From Pseudopedobacter sp037968815 (GTDB taxonomy: Bacteria; Bacteroidota; Bacteroidia; Sphingobacteriales; Sphingobacteriaceae): DNA of 64,000 nucleotides. Under the pieces are notes generated by a model. That model was not told the origin of the DNA. It did no database searches and was given only the letters and a program-made list of their open reading frames with translations. The DNA is taken from assembly GCA_037968815.1 (NCBI GenBank), contig JBBKWF010000011.1:186001-250000 (forward strand). The letters run 5' to 3'. Position 1 is the stretch's first letter, and each line of letters begins with the position of its first letter. Below are positions 52,678 through 59,938 of this stretch, one piece after another. Position numbers and translations under genes: made by a program.

Positions 52678-54063
52678 ATGAATAGTAGATTTGACAATTT
52701 TTTTAGGATATTTTTTGCCTTTACCGATTTAGGATTTCTTTGTTTGTTGCACTTGGTAATGCTAACCACTTTTAGCTTCCAAACAAATTCAGCAAATATT
52801 AGCCACGTTGAGTATTTTATCCTGAGTAATGCTTTTTGGCTAATCAGTTCGTACTTAACTGAAGTTTACCTCAACGATAAAATCTTAAATTTCAAAAAAT
52901 TTGCAAGACGAACAAGTAGAGCATTTATAATTTATGTCGTTTTACTCTTTATTTATTTTTCCTTTTCTCGATTCAATTTTAATAAGGATTATTTAATAAT
53001 CAGCTTCGTATCTTTTGCAGGATATCTTGTTTTTAGTAGGTTATTATTTTTAGAGGTTTCAAAATATATTGGACGTAAAAAAACATTACTAAATAAGGTG
53101 GTGATTATTGGAAACGATGTTTTTGCTAAAACTTTAGCTTCTAAACTAAAAAAAGCCAATAATACGATTACTATTTTGGGAGCTTTCTCAGAAAAAGTTA
53201 GACCAGAGAATGACGAACTTTTTCCGCACTTAGGGAAGTTAGACGATTGCATGAAATATGCGTTAGACAATCAAGTTACCGAAATTTATTGCACCCTTTC
53301 CCCAGAAGTTTATCCAAACATTTATAGCATTGCACAAGCTGCAGAAAATCTTTGCATGCGGTTTAGGTTTGTACCCAACCTGCGCTATTTTGTGGATAAC
53401 GAAGTGCATTTTGATTATGTAAACAATGTACCTGTTCTATCACTTCGTTCAGAACCTTTAGAAGATTTTGCTGTACAGGTTAAAAAACGTTTTTTTGATG
53501 TAGTATTCAGTAGTTTGGTTACTATCTTTTTATTGAGTTGGTTAATTCCAATCATCGCAATCTTAATTAAGCTAGACTCAAAAGGACCTGTTTTTTTCCT
53601 TCAAGAACGCTCCGGAAAAAACAATATCCCTTTTAAATGTATAAAGTTTAGAAGCTTAAAAATGAACGACGAAGCTAACAGCAAACAAGTTACTCGTGGT
53701 GATAACAGGATTACTAAGCTAGGCAGATTTTTAAGAAAGTCGAGTATTGATGAGTTACCACAGTTTTTTAACGTATTAAAAGGTGATATGTCTGTTGTAG
53801 GCCCAAGGCCACATATGCTAAAACACACCGATGAATATTCAGCAATCATCATGAAATACATGATACGTCATTATCAGAAACCAGGCGTTACAGGTCATGC
53901 TCAGGTTAACGGTTTTAGAGGCGAAATTAAAGAAGAACAACAGTTGATTAATAGAATTGAATACGATGTGTGGTACATTGAAAACTGGAGCATCTGGCTT
54001 GATCTAAAAATCATTATCCAAACAGTAGTTGTAACCATTAAGGGGCAAGACAACGCTTTTTAA
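52678..54063 (+). CDS. Polyprenyl-phosphate priming glycosyl-1-phosphate transferase (copy 2)
   Basis: A 461-aa paralogue of the enzyme at 34915 with the same plan: four N-terminal helices, Rossmann-like domain (VVIIGNDVFAKTLASKL) and C-terminal sugar transferase domain (KKRFFDVVFSSLVTIF, KFRSLKMN, RKSSIDELPQFFNVLKGD, PGVTGHAQVNGFRG). Only a handful of residues differ from about 205 to the end, while the first 200 differ in roughly one residue in five. The DNA shows the same contrast, pointing to recent gene conversion of the 3' half. The start MNSRFDNFF is shared. It is likely to prime the second polymer. Confidence 0.92.
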   Translation: MNSRFDNFFRIFFAFTDLGFLCLLHLVMLTTFSFQTNSANISHVEYFILSNAFWLISSYLTEVYLNDKILNFKKFARRTSRAFIIYVVLLFIYFSFSRFNFNKDYLIISFVSFAGYLVFSRLLFLEVSKYIGRKKTLLNKVVIIGNDVFAKTLASKLKKANNTITILGAFSEKVRPENDELFPHLGKLDDCMKYALDNQVTEIYCTLSPEVYPNIYSIAQAAENLCMRFRFVPNLRYFVDNEVHFDYVNNVPVLSLRSEPLEDFAVQVKKRFFDVVFSSLVTIFLLSWLIPIIAILIKLDSKGPVFFLQERSGKNNIPFKCIKFRSLKMNDEANSKQVTRGDNRITKLGRFLRKSSIDELPQFFNVLKGDMSVVGPRPHMLKHTDEYSAIIMKYMIRHYQKPGVTGHAQVNGFRGEIKEEQQLINRIEYDVWYIENWSIWLDLKIIIQTVVVTIKGQDNAF

Positions 54064-54147
54064 TTTATCCAACACAAAACACTTTACTTTTTACGTTCAA
54101 CTTATTACTTTTGACTTTCCAATTACTACAATCAATTTAAACCTTCA

Positions 54148-55122
54148 ATGTTATATCCATTAAAATTTAAAACCATATTCAAAGATAAAATTTGGGGTGG
54201 CAAAAAAATTAAAACCTATTTAGGAAAAGATTTTACTCCTCTGCCAAATTGTGGCGAAACTTGGGAAATTTCTGGTGTAAAATCTGATGTTTCTATTGTT
54301 GCAAACGGCCCGTTAACAGGCACTTCACTTGCTGATTTATTGGCCGATAAAAAAGGCGAACTAATCGGTAAAAAAAATTACGAGCGATTTGGTGACGAAT
54401 TCCCTTTATTGGTAAAGTTTATTGATGCCAATGAAGACTTATCTATCCAAGTACACCCAAATGATGAAATGGCAAAGGAACGCCACAACTCAAAAGGAAA
54501 AACAGAAATGTGGTATGTGCTACAGGCTGATAAAGGCTCTTCTTTAATTTCGGGTTTCAACCAAGAGCTGGACAAAGCGCATTACCTTAAAAAGTTTAAT
54601 GCCGGTGAATTAACCGATATTTTGAATAAAGAAGAAGTGAACGCTGGCGATGTTTTCTTTTTACCTGCAGGTAGAGTACATACCATTGGTAAAGGTTTAT
54701 TGATTGCGGAAATACAGCAAACATCTGATATTACCTATCGTATTTACGATTTTGACCGTGTGGATGATCAAGGCAATAAAAGAGAGCTACATGTAGAGGA
54801 AGCTTTGGACGCGATTGATTATACCCACCATAAAGAGTATAAAACCCAATACACAGCTACAGTTAACCAAGCGGTAGAACTAGCGGATTGCCCTTACTTC
54901 ACCACAAATATGCTGGAGTACACAAAAGATACCGCCAGAGATTACAGCATTACAGACAGCTTTATAATTCATGTTTGTGTGGAAGGTTCATATATTTTAA
55001 AATATGGAATTGAAGAACTGCCTGTACAAATGGGCGATTGTATTTTGATTCCCGCCACTACTGGTAAGGTTGCAATACAAACAACCGAGGGTTTTAAAAT
55101 ATTAGAAAGCTACATTAACTAA
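54148..55122 (+). CDS. manA: Mannose-6-phosphate isomerase, class I
   Basis: This 324-aa zinc enzyme interconverts fructose-6-P and mannose-6-P, supplying GDP-mannose and related sugars. Family motifs are IWGGKKIKTYLGK, CGETWEISGV, LSIQVHPNDEMA (zinc ligands Gln and His) and TEMWYVLQA (Glu), then PAGRVHTIGKGLLIAEIQQTSDITYRIYDFDR (split) with the second His and catalytic Arg. The length is that of the short bacterial class I form. A TACTTTTG element at 54106-54113 lies 34 bp upstream and could be a promoter -7 site. Placement after the priming transferase fits mannose supply to the polymer. Confidence 0.93.
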   Translation: MLYPLKFKTIFKDKIWGGKKIKTYLGKDFTPLPNCGETWEISGVKSDVSIVANGPLTGTSLADLLADKKGELIGKKNYERFGDEFPLLVKFIDANEDLSIQVHPNDEMAKERHNSKGKTEMWYVLQADKGSSLISGFNQELDKAHYLKKFNAGELTDILNKEEVNAGDVFFLPAGRVHTIGKGLLIAEIQQTSDITYRIYDFDRVDDQGNKRELHVEEALDAIDYTHHKEYKTQYTATVNQAVELADCPYFTTNMLEYTKDTARDYSITDSFIIHVCVEGSYILKYGIEELPVQMGDCILIPATTGKVAIQTTEGFKILESYIN

Positions 55123-55171
55123 ATAATAGCGTTTTAACGGTTTTTGGTTTGTTTGTTGCAATACCAAAAAC

Positions 55172-56125
55172 ATGTTTAACTATGTTGACTTCATATTATT
55201 TATAATTATAAGCCTAGGTATTTATCACGGCTATCGTCGTGGGTTTATTTTAGGCTTTTTAGAATTTTTTGCATTAGCTGCCAGTATTTTGGCGGCTTTT
55301 TATTTTTATCAGTCTACCGCAGTTATTTTAGGCAACCAGCTACCAGAACGTTTGGTCTTGCCATTGGCGTTTTTAATTACCTTATTGCTTTCGCGGTTTA
55401 TAATTGGAATCTTTCTCTATTTCTTACTCAAACAGCTACCTCTTAGTTTACACACCAACAAGCTAAATAAATACACCGGGTTAATTCCGGGTTTTATACG
55501 AGGTTATTTTTACGCCTCGCTATTCGCAATGCTATTTTTGTTTGTAAACCTTTGGGGCAACTTAACTACCGAAACAAGGCATAGCTATATCGCTAATAAG
55601 CTAACCCAACAAATAGAACTTATAGATTCCAAAATCGCATCTGATATTAGTGAAAAGGTAAAGAAAAGCATCAGTAAATTAACTATTGAGCCCGAATCTG
55701 ATGAAACAGTTTACCTGCATTATAAAGTTGAAAACCCTGTGGTCAATGAAAAAATGGAAAATCATTTATTAGTCCTAGTAAACCAAGAACGCAGAAAATT
55801 CAACTTACCCTTACTTGCCCGTGATACCGCTTTAAGAACTGTTGCCAGAAAGCATTCGCTCGATATGTTTAAAAAAGGATATTTTTCGCACATCAGCTTA
55901 ACCAACACCACTCCTTTTGATAGAATTAAGGCGAACAACATTAAATATTTTACTGCCGGAGAAAACCTAGCATTGGCACAAACTGTAGAAATCGCCCATA
56001 TTGGCTTAATGAATTCACCAGGACACCGAGCAAATATCTTGAACCCAAAGTTTGGCCGTTTGGGCATTGGGATTATGGATGGCGGAGTTTATGGCTTAAT
56101 GGTTACTCAAAATTTCAGAAACTAG
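55172..56125 (+). CDS. CvpA-CAP domain fusion protein
   Basis: Residues about 1-160 form a CvpA-like membrane domain with four helices (FILFIIISLGIYHGYRRGFILGFLEFFALAASILAAFYFY, split). Residues about 185-317 form a CAP/SCP (PR-1-like) domain: LVNQERRKFNLPLLARDTAL, HSLDMFKKGYFSH, TAGENLA and SPGHRANILNPKFGRLGIGI with the conserved His and Glu. The CAP part should face the periplasm. CvpA proteins are linked to colicin V secretion and envelope integrity, and CAP domains to peptidoglycan or protein binding. The fusion is found in Sphingobacteria-like genomes, to my knowledge, but its role is unknown. Confidence 0.85.
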   Translation: MFNYVDFILFIIISLGIYHGYRRGFILGFLEFFALAASILAAFYFYQSTAVILGNQLPERLVLPLAFLITLLLSRFIIGIFLYFLLKQLPLSLHTNKLNKYTGLIPGFIRGYFYASLFAMLFLFVNLWGNLTTETRHSYIANKLTQQIELIDSKIASDISEKVKKSISKLTIEPESDETVYLHYKVENPVVNEKMENHLLVLVNQERRKFNLPLLARDTALRTVARKHSLDMFKKGYFSHISLTNTTPFDRIKANNIKYFTAGENLALAQTVEIAHIGLMNSPGHRANILNPKFGRLGIGIMDGGVYGLMVTQNFRN

Positions 56126-56490
56126 AAAAAAGCCCCCCTCACCCCATCACTAGAACAAAACTTAAAACAAACTTTCAACTCACTACTCAAAACACTTAAT
56201 TTTGTTGAACATACGGTAAGAAACACTTTCCTCCTAACCGTAACATTTTCCAATATCTGCAGGGGAAATGACTATCCGACTGTTTGTTTGTCCATTGGTT
56301 AAAATTTAAATTTTCAGTTCATTTAGAAACCTTTAATCAATTCAGCAATAGTATTTTGCGAGAATTTTTTATTTTTTTTAAGTCTGAGTTTATTTAATTT
56401 AAATGTTAGCTTTATTGGTGGGATTATAAACTGTATGTATTTTGAATTAGTGCAACATCCTTTTTATAAAAATGATCCCTCAAAAGTTAC
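56126..56490. other. 365-bp intergenic region
   Basis: A non-coding stretch marks the change from exopolysaccharide genes to accessory genes. It contains several AT-rich runs and a short CGGTAAG/CTAACCG imperfect repeat near 56216-56240. I see no gene. The right end runs into an attC-like site. Confidence 0.4.
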
Positions 56491-56495
56491 GCATG

Positions 56496-56552
56496 TATAA
56501 CAAGTGTTTGTTGTACTTGTGCTACTGAGTTACGCATATATATAAGTTATGC
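56496..56552 (+). repeat. Short attC-like site 1
   Basis: TATAAC opens the site, ACAAGT/ACTTGT form an internal stem, and two R'-like heptamers follow: GTTACGC (56529-56535) and GTTATGC (56546-56552). The next ATG lies 25 bp after GTTATGC. AGTTACGCAT also occurs at 56485, giving a direct repeat. The site is less symmetrical than site 2 and may be decayed. Confidence 0.4.
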
Positions 56553-56577
56553 CTAATTTTAAAAAACACGAACAACA

Positions 56578-57057
56578 ATGAAAATCTTTCCAGAAAGTGA
56601 TTACAATTTTAAAATAACTGGAAGTGAAATAGAAGCTATTGAACGTTTAAAAAGACGAACTGAATTTTCCAAAAGTTTGACTTCACAAATAACCGACAAA
56701 TCATTTCGTGGAATAATAGAAGAAAATACATTTAGAATAATCTCATCTGAAATTGGGAAAGGTGCATTTTGTGTTTTAGAAGGTAAAGTTGACAATCAAA
56801 ACGGACAACTGAACATTAGTATTAATAAAGCTTTTCAAATTTTATTAAGCATTATTTTGTGTTTTCCAATTGTTCTATTAATTGCCGACCTAATTTCAGA
56901 AAAAGGAAGATTTTCAATGATGACTCTTCTTACTGCAATTCTAATGTTCATTTTTATACGTTTCTTATTTATAGAATTAGCGTTCAGAAGATTTTCAAAA
57001 AGCAGTATAAATAGGTTGTCTGACATATTAGATATTGAACATATAGAAAAAAACTAG
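56578..57057 (+). CDS. Small membrane protein of unknown function, cassette-like, 159 aa
   Basis: The protein starts MKIFPESDYNFKITGSEIEAIERLKRRTEFS, a soluble N-terminal part that binds or folds against the membrane, followed by two helices near residues 83-102 and 110-130 (FQILLSIILCFPIVLLIADLI and MMTLLTAILMFIFIRFLFIEL). It ends RLSDILDIEHIEKN in the cytoplasm. No family is recognised. It starts 25 bp after an R'-like GTTATGC, and its stop is directly followed by GCATAAC, so the gene exactly fills a cassette between two attC-like sites. This is the layout of integron gene cassettes. Confidence 0.65.
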   Translation: MKIFPESDYNFKITGSEIEAIERLKRRTEFSKSLTSQITDKSFRGIIEENTFRIISSEIGKGAFCVLEGKVDNQNGQLNISINKAFQILLSIILCFPIVLLIADLISEKGRFSMMTLLTAILMFIFIRFLFIELAFRRFSKSSINRLSDILDIEHIEKN

Positions 57058-57188
57058 GCATAACCACAAATTTGTATTATAATGGCTGAACTGCTTTACG
57101 TTATTTCATCGCAATTAACTAAGTTTATACAGGCAGACAAGTTTGTGCTTTCTATGCCATTACAACACAAATTCGCCAAACGTTATGC
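57058..57188 (+). repeat. attC-like recombination site 2 (131 bp)
   Basis: The outer heptamers GCATAAC (57058-57064) and GTTATGC (57182-57188) are exact reverse complements, in the R'' and R' positions of integron attC sites. Inside them AATTTGTATTATAATGGC and GCCATTACAACACAAATT pair with few mismatches. The length is in the range of long attC sites. GTTATGC departs from the GTTRRRY consensus at one position. The flanking genes abut the site (0 bp and 19 bp). Confidence 0.5.
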
Positions 57189-57207
57189 GCAATTAAAACC
57201 GAACTGA

Positions 57208-57690
57208 ATGAAAGTTAAATTTAAACCGACGCTTGATACAATTAATATTATTACCACATTAATACTAGGGATTGTGGCATTAATTATTTCGATTAATTCG
57301 TACAGACTTTCAGAACGACAAATTCATTTAATTGAGCGCCAAAACGACTTAGACGAAGGACAACTTAAACTTGAGCTTAAAAATTCAATTCTTGAATTGA
57401 TAAACATTTCAAGTATGCTCAGACAAAATGAAAAGGACTATCCTGACATTCGAAATTGTTTAAATTCTTTCAATGAAATTAAAGCAATTCTAGAGGGACA
57501 ACTTAAAAATAAATTTCTTTTCGAAAACAATGAACTATCCGATAAATGGACAAGTTTGCTGATAGACGTAAATTTCAATATTAAACTCTTTCGACCTGGA
57601 ACATCACCGAATGTAAAGATTGACAGAGCTTATAATAAAGTTCAAGAATTGGAGAATAAAAGCTCAGAGCTTTTGAAATTATATAAGTGA
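57208..57690 (+). CDS. Membrane-anchored coiled-coil protein of unknown function, 160 aa
   Basis: One N-terminal helix (about residues 12-31, TINIITTLILGIVALIISIN) anchors a cytoplasmic or periplasmic region starting SYRLSERQIHLIERQNDLDEGQLKLELKNSILEL (split), a strong coiled coil, and ending VQELENKSSELLKLYK. Similar short 'membrane helix plus coiled coil' proteins are common as accessory genes, but I recognise no family. The ATG lies 19 bp after the R'-like heptamer of site 2, and repeat C starts four bases after its stop, so the downstream half of its cassette may have been replaced. Confidence 0.65.
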   Translation: MKVKFKPTLDTINIITTLILGIVALIISINSYRLSERQIHLIERQNDLDEGQLKLELKNSILELINISSMLRQNEKDYPDIRNCLNSFNEIKAILEGQLKNKFLFENNELSDKWTSLLIDVNFNIKLFRPGTSPNVKIDRAYNKVQELENKSSELLKLYK

Positions 57691-57693
57691 CCC

Positions 57694-57801
57694 AGCGGTT
57701 CGGGATGTTAGCCTAGCGCATCCCGAACTTGTAAGTATAGCGGATATGAAATTCGCATTATCACCAATTCGACATGCCCTGCGGAACATGTCGAATAGCT
57801 T
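57694..57801 (-). repeat. Structured repeat, copy C (inverted and shorter)
   Basis: Read on the minus strand it begins AAGCTATTCGACATG, keeps stem 1 (TTCGACATG/CATGTCGAA) and stem 4 (TTCGGGATG/CATCCCGAA), and has one central stem (GCGAATT/ATATCCGC, imperfect) where copies A and B have two. The loss of one central hairpin and the linker between them makes it about 50 bp shorter. It fills the spacer between the coiled-coil gene and the NERD gene. Confidence 0.85.
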
Positions 57802-57845
57802 AAGGCAATTGACAAACCTTTAGGAGACATTGACTCTTAAGAAAG

Positions 57846-58583
57846 ATGAACATAGCAATACCAATTATACTTATTTTAATCATCCTGACATGGAAGTTTT
57901 TTAAAACCACCATCAAAGGAGTAGTTGGTGAAAAAACAATCTCCGCAATCTTATACTTTTTGGACAAGAAAAAATACAAGGTCATCAATAATCTTGTATT
58001 AAAGTCTGGTGACAGAACTTCACAAATTGATCATATAGTTATTTCTGACTTCGGGATTTTTGTAATAGAAACTAAGAATTATAAAGGATGGATTCTGGGA
58101 AATGAAAACTCAGAATATTGGACTCAAGTTATATTCAAACGTAAAGAAAAGCTTTACAACCCAATAAGACAGAACTTAGGCCATATTAGCGCCTTAAAAA
58201 GATGTCTTATAGAATATCCTCATATCGATTACAAATCAATTATTGTTTTCTCCTCAAAAGCTGATCTCAAAGTAAACACAATTACAGACGTAGTATATTC
58301 GTACAATCTGCTTAAAACCATAAGAAAACACTCTGAAGTCAATCTTTCAGAAATTGAGAAGAAAAACATCTATGAAAAAGTTTATAAGTCAAACATAATT
58401 GACGCTTTTGATAAAAAAAAACATGTTAAATCAATCCAACAAAGAGTCCAAAAAAGAGAAGCTTCAATTAGGGCAAATAAATGCCCTCAGTGTTCTGGAG
58501 AATTAATCATGCGCACCGGTAAGTATGGAAACTTTTTAGGATGCAAATCTTACCCATCATGTAAGTTTATCAGGAATGTATAA
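57846..58583 (+). CDS. NERD nuclease-like domain protein with C4 zinc finger
   Basis: This 245-aa protein has an N-terminal membrane helix (about 3-17), then a NERD domain of the PD-(D/E)xK-like type: VVGEKTISAILYFL, TSQIDHIVISDFGIFVIETKNYKGWI (split), giving Asp near residue 62 and the Glu-x-Lys near 75-77. The end is a topoisomerase-type zinc ribbon with Cys213, Cys216, Cys233 and Cys239 in KCPQCSGELIMRTGKYGNFLGCKSYPSC (split). NERD proteins are seen in plasmids, islands and defence settings. It stands first in the cluster NERD-patatin-ATPase-HNH. Nuclease activity is a family-based expectation. Confidence 0.85.
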   Translation: MNIAIPIILILIILTWKFFKTTIKGVVGEKTISAILYFLDKKKYKVINNLVLKSGDRTSQIDHIVISDFGIFVIETKNYKGWILGNENSEYWTQVIFKRKEKLYNPIRQNLGHISALKRCLIEYPHIDYKSIIVFSSKADLKVNTITDVVYSYNLLKTIRKHSEVNLSEIEKKNIYEKVYKSNIIDAFDKKKHVKSIQQRVQKREASIRANKCPQCSGELIMRTGKYGNFLGCKSYPSCKFIRNV

Positions 58584-58692
58584 TAGAAAACCGCCATTGC
58601 TTTACAGATACTTAGTACTGATCTATCACTTTAAAACAATTCGCTTCAACTAAAAGGCATATAGTTTTCTTTTTATTGTTACATTTAGTTTA

Positions 58693-59733
58693 ATGAAAAC
58701 AATTTTATCTATTGACGGTGGTGGTATAAAAGGGATTATCCCAGGAATGGTTTTAGTAGAGCTTGAAGAACGCTTAAAAAAAAGAACTGGAAACCCAGAA
58801 GCCCACATTGCCGATTACTTTGACTTCTTTGCAGGCACCAGTACCGGAGGTATTTTAACTTGCTTATTGCTTTGCCCTTCTAAAGAAGACCCTACCAAAC
58901 CTAGGTTTTCAGCCAAACAAGCCTTAGACCTTTACATTGCCAACGGCGCAAAAATATTTGAAAGCAAAGGTTTTAAAAAGGTTTTTGCAGATATCGGATG
59001 GGTAACCGAACGCTATGATGCGGAGTTTTTAGAGAAAATATTGTTAGAGTATTTTGAGGATGTAAAATTAAGCGAGCTGATTAAGCCCTGCATTATTACC
59101 GCTTATAATATTGAATTAAGAAAGGCCCACATCTTTAGACAAAAAACGGCTAAAAGCAGAGGTGATCAAAGAGATTTTTATGTTCGTGATGTTTGCAGAG
59201 CTACATCCGCCGCCCCTACTTACTTTAGCGTTGCAGAGATAAAATCACTCGCAGGTGTAAGGTATCCGCTCTTAGATGGCGGGATATTCGCCACAAACCC
59301 TTCCTTAAGTGCTTTTGTGGAAATTAAACGCGAACCCGACCAAGAGTTTGCTCCAAATGATATCCATATCCTTTCTTTAGGTACAGGAGTTTCTAAACAG
59401 TCTTACGATAGTGAAGAGCTGAGCGACACAAAGGCTCTTTTTGTAGTCCCTGCCCTATTAGATATGATGATGGGTGCCGCTACAGAGACCAGTCACTTCT
59501 ATATGAAGCAGATTTTTAGTTTTTTAGGCATTCCTGATCATTATGTAAGGATTGAACCCCAAAATCTACAAAGTGTGCAAGAACGCTTAGACGCTGCCGA
59601 CCCAAGGAACATTCAGAAATTAATGTCTTTGGCAGATAGAATGATTAGTCAGAAATATGCCGTTTTAGATGTGATTGTAGATAATTTAATTAAGCTTAAA
59701 GTGGATAAGGCATTGGTAGAAGGTGGGAAGTAA
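58693..59733 (+). CDS. Patatin-like phospholipase
   Basis: A 346-aa cytoplasmic acyl hydrolase. The oxyanion loop is DGGGIKG (residues 8-14), the nucleophile is Ser50 in GTSTGG, and the Asp of the dyad is in LLDGGIFATNPS (about 195). Similar patatins act as membrane-degrading effectors of CBASS (CapV type) and other abortive-infection systems. No CD-NTase lies in this window, so the link to CBASS is not supported. It is near the NERD and ATPase/HNH genes, separated by 110 and 205 bp, which would fit a loose defence cluster or a stand-alone lipase. Confidence 0.88.
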   Translation: MKTILSIDGGGIKGIIPGMVLVELEERLKKRTGNPEAHIADYFDFFAGTSTGGILTCLLLCPSKEDPTKPRFSAKQALDLYIANGAKIFESKGFKKVFADIGWVTERYDAEFLEKILLEYFEDVKLSELIKPCIITAYNIELRKAHIFRQKTAKSRGDQRDFYVRDVCRATSAAPTYFSVAEIKSLAGVRYPLLDGGIFATNPSLSAFVEIKREPDQEFAPNDIHILSLGTGVSKQSYDSEELSDTKALFVVPALLDMMMGAATETSHFYMKQIFSFLGIPDHYVRIEPQNLQSVQERLDAADPRNIQKLMSLADRMISQKYAVLDVIVDNLIKLKVDKALVEGGK

Positions 59734-59788
59734 GTTCAAGCTATTTTAAAGCACCCAAAACAAACCTTGTAAGGGTCAGGATTTAATT

Positions 59789-59902
59789 ATGGTTCAGCCA
59801 ATGTTTTTCAAGTCAAAAGAGTTCTGGCTTAAGCAGACCCATATAAGCCACCTAAACAAAGTCAAAAATATTTCTCCTTACAGTAGTGTAAAAAAAGCAT
59901 AG
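59789..59902 (+). CDS. Possible small ORF, 37 aa
   Basis: ATG at 59789 opens a 37-codon frame (MVQPMFFKSKEFWLKQTH, then ISHLNKVKNISPYSSVKKA), basic and with few low-complexity runs, ending 36 bp before the ATPase gene. A GGA lies 10 bp upstream. Chance frames of this length are common in such AT-rich DNA. I list it because it fills the otherwise empty patatin-ATPase spacer. Confidence 0.2.
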   Translation: MVQPMFFKSKEFWLKQTHISHLNKVKNISPYSSVKKA

Positions 59903-59938
59903 TTTGAACAATAAATTATAAAAGGAAGCTATAACTAT

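Noticed and set aside
56490..57700. Complete mobile integron
   Set aside because: No integrase gene is visible; only attC-like sites and two cassette-like genes are supported.
58693..59733. CBASS operon (patatin as CapV)
   Set aside because: No CD-NTase or ancillary Cap gene in the window; the upstream NERD gene is not a known CBASS part.
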